NCBI GenBank assembly: GCA_025358485.1
Contig: JANYJJ010000008.1
Span: forward strand, 1-64,000
Direction: 5' to 3'
DNA length: 64,000 nt
Origin: Burkholderiales bacterium
GTDB taxonomy: Bacteria > Pseudomonadota > Gammaproteobacteria > Burkholderiales > Burkholderiaceae_C
Positions 1-10,260 of the stretch are shown in pieces. A program made the translations under genes and the position numbers. The first letter of the stretch is position 1, and each line of letters opens with the position of its first letter. Below the pieces are notes generated by a model, which was not told the DNA's origin, did no database searches, and saw nothing but the letters and a program-made list of their open reading frames with translations.

Positions 1-38
1 TCTTGGTGACTCGTCCGTAGTCGGTCGATGCAACGGCG

Positions 39-1100
39 TCAAATCACCGACACGCGTCCCGCGCCTTCAGCGGTGATCTTGCCAATCACCGCCGCCGCCT
101 CAAACCCCTGTTTCTTGAACAGCGCCAACACCGCATCAGCGGCTTCGGGCGCACACGACACCAACAAACCGCCACTGGTCTGCGGATCGGTCAACAGCGC
201 TTTGCCGACTTCAGAAAAACCTGCGGGCAATGTGATGTCAGCGCCATAACCGTCCCAATTGCGCTGCGACGCGCCGGTCACCATGCCTTGCTCGGCCAAG
301 GCTTGCACACCGGCCAACAAAGGCACTTTGGCCCACTCAATTTGCACGCCCAGCTTCGCGCCGCGCGCCAATTCCAAGGTGTGTCCGGCCAAGCCGAAGC
401 CTGTGATGTCGGTCAGCGCATGCACGCCGTCCATGGCCGCCAAAGCCGCACCGGGCTTGTTGAGTTGGGTGGTGTTGGCGATCAGTTGGGCGTAACCCGC
501 AGCGTCCAGCTTGTCTTTTTTCAGCGCGGCACTCAGCACGCCGACGCCTATGGGCTTGCCCAACACCAACACGTCGCCCACACGCGCATCTGCGTTGCGT
601 TTGACCTTGCTGGGGTGAACCAAACCCAACACCACCAAGCCGTAAATAGGCTCAACGGAATCGATGGTGTGACCGCCGGCAATGGGGATGCCGGCTTCGG
701 CGCAAATGGATTCGCCGCCTTTCAAAATAAGGCCGATGGTCTCCAACGGCAGCACGTTGATGGGCATGCCCACCAAGGCCAACGCCATGATGGGGGTGCC
801 GCCCATGGCGTACACGTCGCTGATGGCGTTGGTGGCGGCGATGCGGCCAAAGTCGAACGGGTCGTCAACGATGGGCATGAAGAAGTCGGTGGTGGCGATC
901 AGCGCCTGTTCGTCGTTCAGCTTGTACACAGCCGCGTCGTCGGCGGTCTCAATGCCCACCAGCAGCTCGGGCGGGATGAGCATGCTCTTGGTGCCTTTGA
1001 GAATCTCACTCAGCACGCCGGGCGCGATCTTGCAGCCGCAGCCGCCGCCGTGCGACAAAGAAGTCAAGCGGACAGGCAGCTTTTCAGAAGGTGCGTTCAT
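39..1100 (-). CDS. selD: Selenide, water dikinase (SelD/SenC-type)
   Basis: 353-aa ORF with HGGGCGCKIAPGVL (Cys in the catalytic Sec/Cys position), ATTDFFMPIVDDPFDFGRIAATNAISDVYAMGG and TSGGLL motifs of SelD; start overlaps the stop of the SenB-like gene (ATGA). Confidence 0.95.
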   Translation of the reverse strand: MNAPSEKLPVRLTSLSHGGGCGCKIAPGVLSEILKGTKSMLIPPELLVGIETADDAAVYKLNDEQALIATTDFFMPIVDDPFDFGRIAATNAISDVYAMGGTPIMALALVGMPINVLPLETIGLILKGGESICAEAGIPIAGGHTIDSVEPIYGLVVLGLVHPSKVKRNADARVGDVLVLGKPIGVGVLSAALKKDKLDAAGYAQLIANTTQLNKPGAALAAMDGVHALTDITGFGLAGHTLELARGAKLGVQIEWAKVPLLAGVQALAEQGMVTGASQRNWDGYGADITLPAGFSEVGKALLTDPQTSGGLLVSCAPEAADAVLALFKKQGFEAAAVIGKITAEGAGRVSVI

Positions 1101-2074
1101 GGCGATGTTTCCAATGCAGTGTGAATAAGGTGGCGCAAGCGCCGTTGTTCTTCTTGCGGCTCAAACAATCGAGCACGCGCTTGTGTTTGGTCGCGCAAGT
1201 TTTGAAAAAATAACAAATCGTCTCGGCAGCGCGTGATCATGGCGGCGAGGCTTGCATCATCGCCCAATTCAAACAGCCCTTCGTGGCCCGCGCCCAGCAT
1301 GCCGACATTGCCCGGCACGTTGGAAGCCAACACCGCGCAGCCGCTTTGCGCTGCTTCCAAAATCACATGCGCGCCGCCTTCCATGCGGCTGGTGTTGACC
1401 AAAATTTGCGCGTGCTTGATGCGTTGACGTGTGGCGGCGTGGGGCAGGGCACCGCGCCAGCGGAAATGCGGCTGGGTGGTCACGGCGTGGCGCGCTGCCG
1501 CATCAAAAGCTGGCTCCAGCGCGTTGCCGATCAACTCAAACTGAATGTCATGTCGCTGGCTGAGGCGGGCGGCGGCTCGCAGGTAAGTCATCGGGTCTTT
1601 TTCAGCGCGCAAGTGGCCCACGCTGATGATGCGCAAGCGGCTGGCAGGTGGTTTGACCGGCTTCAAGCGTCGGGCCGATTGATAAATCACCGTCACCTTT
1701 TTTTTCAGTGCCGCGGGCAGCTCATGCACACCTTGATCTTGCAGCACAACGATGTGCGACGCGAGTTGCAGTGAAGTCTTGGCAGTGGCCTCAAGTTGAA
1801 TGTCGCGGTACAAATCGGTGCCCGTCAACACCAAGACGCAAGAGCGTTTGGGATGCGCCGCAGCAAAGGCCGCAATCGAGCTGGCCGAGCGTTTGGCGTG
1901 CAGCGCAATCAGCACATCGCAGGGCTCGCCTTGCCACGCGGGCAGGATCCTGGTGCGATACTTTTCGCACAGCATTTGAGCCCAGCGCGACGCGGTTTGC
2001 CAGTTGCCATTGTTGGCATCTGCCAGCGCGGGGCTGACGATCAACACAGACGGAACACCCACCTTGCTCGACAT
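1097..2074 (-). CDS. senB: Glycosyltransferase, SenB-like (selenosugar synthase candidate)
   Basis: GT-B type ORF (VGHLRAEKDPMTYLRAAARL, VNTSRMEGGAHVILEAAQSGCAVLASNVPGNVGMLG), translationally coupled to SelD and adjacent to an EgtB-like gene; start set at MSSKVGVPSVLIVSP. Confidence 0.8.
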   Translation of the reverse strand: MSSKVGVPSVLIVSPALADANNGNWQTASRWAQMLCEKYRTRILPAWQGEPCDVLIALHAKRSASSIAAFAAAHPKRSCVLVLTGTDLYRDIQLEATAKTSLQLASHIVVLQDQGVHELPAALKKKVTVIYQSARRLKPVKPPASRLRIISVGHLRAEKDPMTYLRAAARLSQRHDIQFELIGNALEPAFDAAARHAVTTQPHFRWRGALPHAATRQRIKHAQILVNTSRMEGGAHVILEAAQSGCAVLASNVPGNVGMLGAGHEGLFELGDDASLAAMITRCRDDLLFFQNLRDQTQARARLFEPQEEQRRLRHLIHTALETSP

Positions 2075-2102
2075 CGATACACCCAACGTGAATTCACAGC
2101 GC

Positions 2103-3299
2103 ATGCGCCGTGCGGGCAAGGGTTTGCTGTCGCTTGCGTTGATGGACTCCAGAAATCATACGTTGCGCTGGATGGCCGCTTACGAAGCGGCATTGGCTGC
2201 CCGCAATTTCGTCGTGCCGCAATCTGTTGAGGTCAACCCGCCGCTTTGGGAGCTGGGTCACATAGGCTGGTTTCAGGAGTGGTGGATTGCGCGCAACGTG
2301 CAGCGCCAACGCGGCTCAAGCTGCGACCCAACTCAACCCCGTTTGGCGTCGCAGGCTGCCCACGCCGACCGCTGCTACGACTCAAGCAACGTGCCGCACG
2401 ACAGCCGGTGGAGCTTGGATTTGCCTGACCTGCAAGCCACCAAGCAGTACCTGGCTGACACCATGGACGTGACGCTGGAGCTGCTGGAAGGCGCAGATGA
2501 AACCGATGACGCCCTGTACTTTTACCGCCTGGCTTTGTTTCACGAAGACATGCACGGCGAAGCCTTCGCTCATATGGCGCAAACGCTGGGCTTCGTCGTC
2601 AACAAGCCCAAAGAGTTGATGGCCCCGCTAAGCAACTTGGCGGCGCGCGAGCCTTTGCTATTTCCGGCCACGCGTTGGTCACTGGGCAGCATGCCGGGGG
2701 GCTTTGTGTTTGACAACGAGAAGTGGGGCCATGAGGTGGCTGTGCCGGAATTTGAGATTGACGCGCAGGCCGTGACATGGGCGCAGTACAGCGAATTCGT
2801 GGAAGACGGCGGCTACGACGAAGAGCGCTTTTGGTCGGCCGCAGCTTGGGCTTGGTTGCATGGCAATGAGCGCCGCACGCCGCGCCATGTCGATCAAATT
2901 CGCCAAGGTGTTTTGCAACAACGATTTGGCCGTTTGGCGCGCGTGCCTTTGCAGCAAGCGGCCCTGCACGTGAGTTGCTACGAGGCTGAGGCGTGGTGCC
3001 GATGGGCGCAGCGCCGCTTGCCGACCGAGGTGGAGTGGGAAGTGGCGGCGCATGCTGGCGCTTCTCGCGGCTTTAGGTGGGGTGAGGTGTGGGAATGGAC
3101 AGCCACCAGTTTCCGGCCCTATCCTGGCTTCACACCCGACCCGTATGTTGACTATTCGCAGCCCTGGTTTGGCAGCCACAGAGTGCTGCGCGGGGCTTCG
3201 TTCGCCACGCGCGAGCGCATGAAGAGCGCGAAGTATCGAAATTTCTATTCGCCTTGGCGCGACGACATCTTCAGCGGCTTCAGGAGCTGCGCGGCCTAG
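2103..3299 (+). CDS. senA: SenA/EgtB-like DinB + FGE-sulfatase domain protein (selenoneine synthase candidate)
   Basis: N-terminal DinB-like region (NPPLWELGHIGWFQEWWIARN, HEDMHGEAFAHMAQTLG) and C-terminal formylglycine-generating-enzyme-like region (RLPTEVEWEVAAHAG, VLRGASFATRERMKSAKYRNFY); divergent from senB-selD. Start could be 2103 or 2142. Confidence 0.82.
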   Translation: MRRAGKGLLSLALMDSRNHTLRWMAAYEAALAARNFVVPQSVEVNPPLWELGHIGWFQEWWIARNVQRQRGSSCDPTQPRLASQAAHADRCYDSSNVPHDSRWSLDLPDLQATKQYLADTMDVTLELLEGADETDDALYFYRLALFHEDMHGEAFAHMAQTLGFVVNKPKELMAPLSNLAAREPLLFPATRWSLGSMPGGFVFDNEKWGHEVAVPEFEIDAQAVTWAQYSEFVEDGGYDEERFWSAAAWAWLHGNERRTPRHVDQIRQGVLQQRFGRLARVPLQQAALHVSCYEAEAWCRWAQRRLPTEVEWEVAAHAGASRGFRWGEVWEWTATSFRPYPGFTPDPYVDYSQPWFGSHRVLRGASFATRERMKSAKYRNFYSPWRDDIFSGFRSCAA

Positions 3300-3573
3300 C
3301 TTCGCCGACTTATTGGCTTTGCTTTGAGCAGACTGACGCGGTTCGGTGCTGTTCCATTTCGACACGTCACGGTTTGGTCATCCGTCTCACCCTGTGCGTG
3401 CTGCGCGTACCTGGGCTGGCAAAAGACGGCGTCGAAGCCTGAAAAAGCCTTTAGGGTAAGTCTGGAGTTTTCCTGAGCGGCAGGCTGTACGAAGCTCGCG
3501 CTCTGAATTCATCAGGTCATTGCGCGCGCTTGGCGCATTGGCAGCGTCTTCGTGCAACCCCAGGAGCCTTTTT

Positions 3574-4062
3574 ATGAGCATTCCACTGCAACTCACCGTG
3601 AACGGCAAGGCCGTCAAAACCAGCGTCGACTCCCGCACCTTGTTGGTTCAACTGATACGCGAAGAACTGCAACTCACTGGAACCCACGTGGGCTGCGACA
3701 CAGCGCAATGCGGCGCCTGCACGGTGCACATGAACGGCAAGGCGGTGAAGTCTTGTTCGATGTTGGCGCTGCAAGCGCAGGGCGCATCTGTGACCACCAT
3801 TGAGGGCTTGAGCACGGGCGACACCATGCACCCGATGCAAGTGGCTTTCCGCGAATGCCACGGCCTGCAGTGCGGTTTTTGCACCACTGGCATGGTGATG
3901 TCAGCCGTCAAGTTGTTGGAAGACAAACCCAAGGCCACCGAAGCTGAAATTCGGGAAGGTCTGGAAGGCAACATTTGCCGCTGCACCGGCTACCAAAACA
4001 TCGTGAAGTCGATCCAGCATTGCCAAGCTGGACAGACTGCTACCGCCAACGTCACTGCTTAA
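3574..4062 (+). CDS. (2Fe-2S)-binding small subunit of CO dehydrogenase/xanthine oxidase-family hydroxylase (CoxS-like)
   Basis: [18 protein letters not shown] and [13 protein letters not shown]...[13 protein letters not shown], the two [2Fe-2S] motifs; start [11 protein letters not shown]. Confidence 0.93.
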   Translation: MSIPLQLTVNGKAVKTSVDSRTLLVQLIREELQLTGTHVGCDTAQCGACTVHMNGKAVKSCSMLALQAQGASVTTIEGLSTGDTMHPMQVAFRECHGLQCGFCTTGMVMSAVKLLEDKPKATEAEIREGLEGNICRCTGYQNIVKSIQHCQAGQTATANVTA

Positions 4063-4089
4063 TCTGATTTTTTTATTCAGGAGCCCACC

Positions 4090-6456
4090 ATGACCGACAT
4101 GTCCAATCCGCCCGTCAGCCCCATAGGCCAACCGCTGCTGCGCCGCGAAGACCAGCGCTTCCTCACTGGCGTGGGCCAGTACACCGATGACGTGGTGATG
4201 CCGCGCCAAACGTACGCAGTTTTTTTGCGTTCACCGTATGCGCACGCCCGCATCAAGTCCATCAACCTCACCAAAGCCAAAGCGGCTGACGGCGTGGTGG
4301 AAATTTTTGTGGGTGCCGATTTGGCCGAAGCCAAGGTGGGCGGCTTGCCTTGCGGCTGGTTGATTCATTCCAAAGACGGCACGCCGATGAAAGAGCCAGC
4401 GCACCCGGTGTTGGCTCAAGGCAAGGTTCGCCACGTGGGCGATCAGGTGGCCATGGTGGTGGCTGAAACCGCACTTCAGGCCAAAGACGCATGCGAGCTG
4501 ATTGAAGTCGAGTACGAGGAGCTCACACCCGTCATTGACATCACCAAAGCGCACTCCATCGGTTCGGCCGTGCACGACGAAGTGACTGACAACGTGTGCT
4601 ACGACTGGGGCCACGGCGACAAAGCCGCGGTGGACGCAGCCTTTGCCAAAGCGCATCACGTGACACGCTTGGACTTTGCCAACAACCGCCTCATCCCGAA
4701 CGCGATGGAGCCGCGCGCTGCCAATGCGGTGTACACGCGCCACGACGAGAGCTACACGCTGTACGTGTCCAACCAAAACCCGCACGTTGAGCGCTTGCTG
4801 ATGTGCGCTTTTGTGCTGGGCCTGCCAGAGTCCAAAGTGCGCGTGATCGCACCTGACGTGGGCGGCGGTTTTGGCTCCAAGATTTTCTTGTACGCCGAAG
4901 AAACCGCCATGGTCTGGGCCAGCAAAAAAGTCGGCCGCCCTATCAAATGGACTGCCGAGCGCAGCGAGTCTTTCCTGACGGATGCGCACGGCCGTGACCA
5001 CTCCAGCACAGCCGAGTTGGCCATGGATGCACAGGGCAATTTCTTGGCGCTGCGCGTGAAAACCATCGCCAACATGGGCGCTTACCTCAGCACCTTTGCG
5101 TCCAGCGTGCCGACCATTCTTTACGCCACGCTGCTGGCGGGCCAGTACAAAACACCGGCCATTTATGCCGAGGTGAAAGCGGTGTTCACCAACACCGCGC
5201 CGGTTGATGCCTATCGCGGAGCCGGTCGTCCAGAAGCCACTTACCTGGTTGAGCGCATTGTTGAAACCGCCGCTCGCGAAATGAAGATGGACCCTGCCGC
5301 TTTGCGCCGTCAAAACTTCATCACGCAGTTCCCTTACGCCACACCCGTGGGCCTGACTTACGACACTGGCGACTTCAATGCCCACCTGGGCAAAGGCCAG
5401 AAGATTGCCGACGTCGCGGGCTTTCCGGCGCGCAAGGCAGCGTCTGCGGCCAAGGGCAAGTTGCGCGGTATGGGCTACAGCTGCTACATCGAAGCGTGCG
5501 GCTTGGCACCGAGCAACATTGCTGGCGCGTTGGGCGCGCGTGCAGGCTTGTTTGAAGCGGGTGAGGTTCGTGTGCACCCCACTGGCACCGTCACGGTGTT
5601 CACCGGCTCGCACAGCCACGGCCAGGGCCATGAAACCACCTTTGCGCAAATCGTTGCAGCGAAGCTGGGCATTCCAGTTGAGAACATTGAAATTGTTCAC
5701 GGCGACACCGGCCGCGTGCCTTTTGGCATGGGCACCTACGGCAGCCGCAGCTTGAGCGTGGGCGGCACGGCCATCGTCAAAGCGGTGGACAAAATCATCG
5801 CCAAAGGCAAGAAAATTGCGGCGCATTTGCTGGAGGCCGCGGACACCGACATCGAGTTTGAAAACGGTGAATTCCGCGTGGCGGGCACCGACAAAAAAGT
5901 GCCTTTCGGCACCGTGTCGCTCACGGCCTACGTGCCACACAACTACCCGCTTGACAAGCTGGAACCCGGCCTGAACGAGAACGCGTTCTACGACCCGACC
6001 AACTTCACTTACCCCGCAGGCACGCACATCTGCGAAGTTGAGGTTGATCCTGAAACCGGAAAAACCACGGTGTGCAGCTTCATTGCGGTTGACGACTTCG
6101 GCAACATCATCAACCCGATGATTGTGTCGGGCCAAGTGCACGGCGGCATTGCCCAAGGTTTGGGCCAAGCCATGATGGAAGGTTGTTCATACGACGTGGA
6201 ATCGGGCCAGTTGCTGACAGGCTCGTTCATGGACTACACCATGCCGCGAGCGGATGATTTGCCCAACTTCACGGTCGATCACACCATCACGCCGTGCACC
6301 CACAACCCGTTGGGCGTGAAGGGCTGCGGCGAGGCCGGTGCCATCGGTTCTCCGCCTGCATTCATGAACGCGTTGACCGATGCTTTGGGCGTTCGCGACA
6401 TCGCCATGCCAGCCACGGCCGAGCGTGTGTGGCGCGCTGCCAATCGCATCGCGTGA
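4090..6456 (+). CDS. Molybdopterin large subunit of CO dehydrogenase-family hydroxylase (CoxL-like, form II)
   Basis: 788 aa; [59 protein letters not shown]. Active-site loop is AYRGAGR, not the form I AYxCSFR. Confidence 0.93.
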   Translation: MTDMSNPPVSPIGQPLLRREDQRFLTGVGQYTDDVVMPRQTYAVFLRSPYAHARIKSINLTKAKAADGVVEIFVGADLAEAKVGGLPCGWLIHSKDGTPMKEPAHPVLAQGKVRHVGDQVAMVVAETALQAKDACELIEVEYEELTPVIDITKAHSIGSAVHDEVTDNVCYDWGHGDKAAVDAAFAKAHHVTRLDFANNRLIPNAMEPRAANAVYTRHDESYTLYVSNQNPHVERLLMCAFVLGLPESKVRVIAPDVGGGFGSKIFLYAEETAMVWASKKVGRPIKWTAERSESFLTDAHGRDHSSTAELAMDAQGNFLALRVKTIANMGAYLSTFASSVPTILYATLLAGQYKTPAIYAEVKAVFTNTAPVDAYRGAGRPEATYLVERIVETAAREMKMDPAALRRQNFITQFPYATPVGLTYDTGDFNAHLGKGQKIADVAGFPARKAASAAKGKLRGMGYSCYIEACGLAPSNIAGALGARAGLFEAGEVRVHPTGTVTVFTGSHSHGQGHETTFAQIVAAKLGIPVENIEIVHGDTGRVPFGMGTYGSRSLSVGGTAIVKAVDKIIAKGKKIAAHLLEAADTDIEFENGEFRVAGTDKKVPFGTVSLTAYVPHNYPLDKLEPGLNENAFYDPTNFTYPAGTHICEVEVDPETGKTTVCSFIAVDDFGNIINPMIVSGQVHGGIAQGLGQAMMEGCSYDVESGQLLTGSFMDYTMPRADDLPNFTVDHTITPCTHNPLGVKGCGEAGAIGSPPAFMNALTDALGVRDIAMPATAERVWRAANRIA

Positions 6457-6512
6457 TCCTCGGTTCATCCTTCACTTGACCTCATTGCATCTGTAAAGCA
6501 AAGGACAACACC

Positions 6513-7307
6513 ATGTACGCATTTGATTACCAGCGGCCTGAAAACCGCACCGCCGCCGTCGGTGGCCTGGGCGCAGACGGCCGCTATTTGGCTGGCGGCC
6601 AAAGTTTGATTCAAGCCATGAAGCTGCGCCTGTCCAGCAGCGAACGCCTCGTCGATTTGTCTGCGATGACCGACCTCAAAGGCATCAAGGTTGACGCCGC
6701 CACCGTCACCATCGGTGCCATGACCACGCACGCCGAGGTGGCTGCCTCGGCCGAGGTGAAAAAGGCAATTCCTGGTTTGGCCGAATTGGCTGCTGGCATC
6801 GGTGACCAAATGGTGCGCAACATGGGCACCATCGGTGGCTCGGTGGCCAATGCCGACCCTGCCGCTTGCTACCCAGCAGCGCTGCTCGGTTTGGGTGCCA
6901 CCGTGCACACCGACCGACGCACCATCGCGGCCGATGTCTTCTTCACCGGCCTGTATGAAACAGCGCTGCAGGCCGGCGAGCTCATCACGGCGGTGAGCTT
7001 TCCCATCCCGAAATACTCGGCCTACATCAAATACAAGCAAGCCGCATCGCGCTTCGCGTTGGTGGGCATTTTCTTGAGCCACGGCGCGGGTGGTGTTCGT
7101 GTGGCGGTGACGGGTGCGAAAAGCAATGTCTTCCGCGTGACTGCCATGGAAGCGGCGTTGACAGCCAGCTTCACCGCTGCGGCTGCCAAGGCCGTGGCTG
7201 TGCCCACCGACGGCATCAACGGCGACATGCACGGCTCGCCCGCTTACCGCGCCGCCATGATCACTGTGATGACGCAGCGCGCGGTGACGGCTGCTCTCGC
7301 ACGTTGA
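6513..7307 (+). CDS. FAD-binding medium subunit (CoxM-like)
   Basis: YLAGGQSLIQAMKLRLSSSERLVDLS and MGTIGGSVANADPAACYPAALLGLGA, FAD-binding motifs of CoxM/XdhB. Confidence 0.92.
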   Translation: MYAFDYQRPENRTAAVGGLGADGRYLAGGQSLIQAMKLRLSSSERLVDLSAMTDLKGIKVDAATVTIGAMTTHAEVAASAEVKKAIPGLAELAAGIGDQMVRNMGTIGGSVANADPAACYPAALLGLGATVHTDRRTIAADVFFTGLYETALQAGELITAVSFPIPKYSAYIKYKQAASRFALVGIFLSHGAGGVRVAVTGAKSNVFRVTAMEAALTASFTAAAAKAVAVPTDGINGDMHGSPAYRAAMITVMTQRAVTAALAR

Positions 7308-8266
7308 TTGCAGCGCCAAACAGCGAGTCGATGAACGCGGCGGGCGTTGTTGCCAAAGCCGCGTTGGCGCTGCCGAGCAGCGTTGACGCGGTCATCAGCC
7401 TGCTGGCGACCGAGAACTACCTCTGTGATCGGTCGCTGGCCACGGCCATTTTTTTGGCGCTGAAACTGCAGCGTCCTCTATTCCTTGAAGGCGAGCCCGG
7501 CGTCGGTAAAACCGAGCTGGCGAAGGTGCTGGCGCGCAGCTTGAACACTGCGCTGTTGCGCGTTCAGTGCTACGAAGGTTTGGATGTGGCGCAAACTGCT
7601 TACGAGTGGAATGTGGCGCGCCAGATGATAGAAATTCGTTTGGCCGAAGCCGCGCACGACACCGACCGCAGCCGCTTGGTCAAGAATTTGTACTCGCGTG
7701 ACATGCTGATTGAGCGGCCTTTGTTGGCCGCTTTGTCGCAGCCCATCTCACCGGTGCTGTTGATCGACGAACTCGACCGTGCCGACGAGCCGTTTGATGC
7801 CTTTTTGCTGGAGGTGCTGGCCGAAAACCAGCTAACGGTTCCAGAGCTGGGCACCATCCGCGCTGTGGCCGCGCCCATCACCCTCATCACGAGCAACCGC
7901 ACGCGTGAGGTGCATGACGCGTTGAAGCGCCGCTGCCTGTATCACTGGGTTGGTTTTCCCGACGTCGAGCGCGAGCTGCGCATCGTGCGTTTGAAAGCGC
8001 CAGGCGCGTCTGAGCGTTTGAGCGTCCAAGTGGTGGAGTTCGTGCACCGCATGCGCACCCTCGATTTGTTCAAATCCCCCGGTGTGGCTGAGACCATCGA
8101 TTGGACGAATGCCTTGGTGGCCCTGAACGCCATGGCCCTCGACCCCGCCACCGTACATGACACTTTGGGCGTGTTGCTCAAACACCAAGACGATATCGTC
8201 CGCATGCAAAACGGCGACACCGGCAAACTGCTAGATGAGCTGCGCGCTCGGGCGCTGCTGGACTAG
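7304..8266 (+). CDS. MoxR-family AAA+ ATPase (CoxD-like)
   Basis: Walker A GEPGVGKTEL, Walker B VLLIDELDRADEPFDAFLLEVL; overlaps end of CoxM-like gene. Confidence 0.9.
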   Translation: MIAAPNSESMNAAGVVAKAALALPSSVDAVISLLATENYLCDRSLATAIFLALKLQRPLFLEGEPGVGKTELAKVLARSLNTALLRVQCYEGLDVAQTAYEWNVARQMIEIRLAEAAHDTDRSRLVKNLYSRDMLIERPLLAALSQPISPVLLIDELDRADEPFDAFLLEVLAENQLTVPELGTIRAVAAPITLITSNRTREVHDALKRRCLYHWVGFPDVERELRIVRLKAPGASERLSVQVVEFVHRMRTLDLFKSPGVAETIDWTNALVALNAMALDPATVHDTLGVLLKHQDDIVRMQNGDTGKLLDELRARALLD

Positions 8267-8324
8267 GAATGTCTTTGACTTTGGGTGGTGTTGGCCCCTT
8301 CCTCCGTGACGGAGGAAGGCTGGG

Positions 8325-9584
8325 ATGGAGGTGGAAACCATGAACACTCACCGTTCCACCGTAGCGCCGTCGCCCCAAAACAGCGATGCAGTAAACCGCA
8401 CCTACCTCCTCCAAAACATAGTCCACTTCGGCCGCGTCCTGCGCCATGCAGGCATGCCCATCGGCCCCGATCGCATCTTGCAAGCGGTCGCCGCCATCGA
8501 AGCCGTCGGCCTCAACCGCCGCAGCGATGTGCACGCCGCTTTGTGTGCCGTGCTGCTCGACAAACACGAACAGCAAACCTTGTTCGACGCCGCCTTCGCC
8601 ACTTTTTGGCGCGATCCGAAATTGCTCGAACAACTGATGTACGCGCTGCTGCCAAAAATCAGTGGCCGCGGCGAAAAGCATCAGCCGCCGCGCGCCAATC
8701 GCCTCCAGGAAGCTCTGCGTCCGCCCCGCTCACCTGAGCTTCCCAAACCCACACCGAACACCGCCAAAGAAGAAGTCAACTTCGAAGCCAGCTTCACCTT
8801 CAGCGACAGCGAACGCCTGCAAAACGCCGACTTCGAGTCAATGACCACCGCCGAATTCGAGCAAGCCAAAAAACTGGCTGAGCGCATGGAAATGCCCATC
8901 GCGCCGGTGATGCGCCGCCGTCACTCGCCGTCAACGCGCGGCAGCATCGACTTGCGAGCCACCATGTTGCGCTCGGCAAGGTCACCTTTGTCACTCCAAG
9001 CCGCCTTCAGCCAGCCGCGCTTCGAGCTGCCGCCTTTGGTGGTGTTGATGGACATCTCAGGCTCGATGGACCGCTACTCGCGCTTGTTTTTGCACTACGT
9101 GCACGGCCTCACGCGCAGGCACCCCAATGTGCAAACCCTGACCTTCGGCACACGCCTGACACACATCACTCGCTGCCTCAAAAACCGCGACCCCGATGCG
9201 GCGTTGGCGCAGGCCGATTTGCAGGTTCACGACTGGAAGGGCGGCACGCGCATCGCGTCGAGCTTGGAAGCTTTCAACAAGCATTGGGCGCGTCGCATGT
9301 TGGGCGGCAACGCGGCCGTGTTGTTGCTGACGGACGGGCTGGACCGAGACGAAAACGGCCAACTCGCAGAAGCCGCTGCACGCCTGAGCCGCATGGCGCA
9401 TCAACTCGTGTGGCTCAACCCTTTGCTGCGCTTTGACGGCTTTGCGCCCAAGGCGGCGGGCGTGCGCGCGCTGCTGCCGCATGTTGACCGCATGCTGCCG
9501 GTACACAACTTGGCCAGCCTGGCCGACTTGGCCAAAGCCTTGCGTCAGCCGGCCCGCGCACACTCGCACTTCGTTGCTCGCTGA
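8325..9584 (+). CDS. VWA domain-containing protein (CoxE-like)
   Basis: MIDAS-type LVVLMDISGSMDRYSRLFLHYVHGL and LLLTDGLDRDENG; located between MoxR- and CoxG-like genes. Confidence 0.9.
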   Translation: MEVETMNTHRSTVAPSPQNSDAVNRTYLLQNIVHFGRVLRHAGMPIGPDRILQAVAAIEAVGLNRRSDVHAALCAVLLDKHEQQTLFDAAFATFWRDPKLLEQLMYALLPKISGRGEKHQPPRANRLQEALRPPRSPELPKPTPNTAKEEVNFEASFTFSDSERLQNADFESMTTAEFEQAKKLAERMEMPIAPVMRRRHSPSTRGSIDLRATMLRSARSPLSLQAAFSQPRFELPPLVVLMDISGSMDRYSRLFLHYVHGLTRRHPNVQTLTFGTRLTHITRCLKNRDPDAALAQADLQVHDWKGGTRIASSLEAFNKHWARRMLGGNAAVLLLTDGLDRDENGQLAEAAARLSRMAHQLVWLNPLLRFDGFAPKAAGVRALLPHVDRMLPVHNLASLADLAKALRQPARAHSHFVAR

Positions 9585-9609
9585 ATTTCACTCAAAACAC
9601 GGACATCTC

Positions 9610-10218
9610 ATGGAACTCATAGGCGAAAGACTCATTCCCGCATCGCGCGCCGACACATGGGCCGCGCTCAACGACCCGGCCGTTTTGAAGTCGTGCATCG
9701 CCGGTTGCGAGTCGCTGGCCAGCACGGGCCCGGACGCATTCGCGGCAGTCGTCGCGCTGCGCGTCGGCCCTGTCAGCGCGCGCTTCAAAGGCAACTTGCA
9801 GATGACCAACATCGCGGCACCCGTCAGCTACACCATCAACTTTGACGGGCAGGGCGGTGTGGCTGGTTTTGGCAAAGGCTCGGCCGACGTGGCGCTCAGC
9901 GAACAGGGCGCGCAGACGCTGCTCAAGTACACGGCTCGGGCGCAAGTGGGCGGCAAGATGGCGCAGGTTGGTTCACGCTTGATTGACGCTGCGGCTGGCA
10001 AAATCACCGAAGACTTTTTCAAGGCATTTGAAGCGCATTTGTTGGCATTGAACCCGCAGATTGCAGCCGCTGCAGCTGCTGAAGCCGACGCAGCCATGTC
10101 CGCCGCCAGCCCCTCAACGGCGCTGACCACGAAAGCCCAACAGCCCGGCAACAACACGGTTTGGTACGTGGTGGGCGCGGCGGTGGTGTTGGTGGCGCTG
10201 TACTTGTTTTCTCGTTGA
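9610..10218 (+). CDS. SRPBCC/CoxG-family protein
   Basis: MELIGERLIPASRADTWAALNDPAVLKSCIAGCESL typical of CoxG; C-terminal hydrophobic anchor VWYVVGAAVVLVALYLFSR. Confidence 0.9.
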   Translation: MELIGERLIPASRADTWAALNDPAVLKSCIAGCESLASTGPDAFAAVVALRVGPVSARFKGNLQMTNIAAPVSYTINFDGQGGVAGFGKGSADVALSEQGAQTLLKYTARAQVGGKMAQVGSRLIDAAAGKITEDFFKAFEAHLLALNPQIAAAAAAEADAAMSAASPSTALTTKAQQPGNNTVWYVVGAAVVLVALYLFSR

Positions 10219-10260
10219 ATCACACTCGCTTGTTGATAGATTTTTGAAAGGGCCACCACC

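Noticed and set aside
1-38. Possible RNA gene or end of an upstream feature before selD
   Set aside because: Too little sequence at the window edge to support any call.
288-1124. Plus-strand ORFs over selD
   Set aside because: Opposite-strand shadow; SelD motifs are clear on minus strand.
4231-6168. 645-aa ORF on the minus strand inside coxL
   Set aside because: Antisense shadow of a high-GC coding gene; composition rich in H/R/G/V with no domain motif, while the plus strand encodes an unmistakable CoxL.
4090-6456. Calling this a genuine form I aerobic CO dehydrogenase
   Set aside because: Active-site loop is AYRGAGR (form II), not AYxCSFR.
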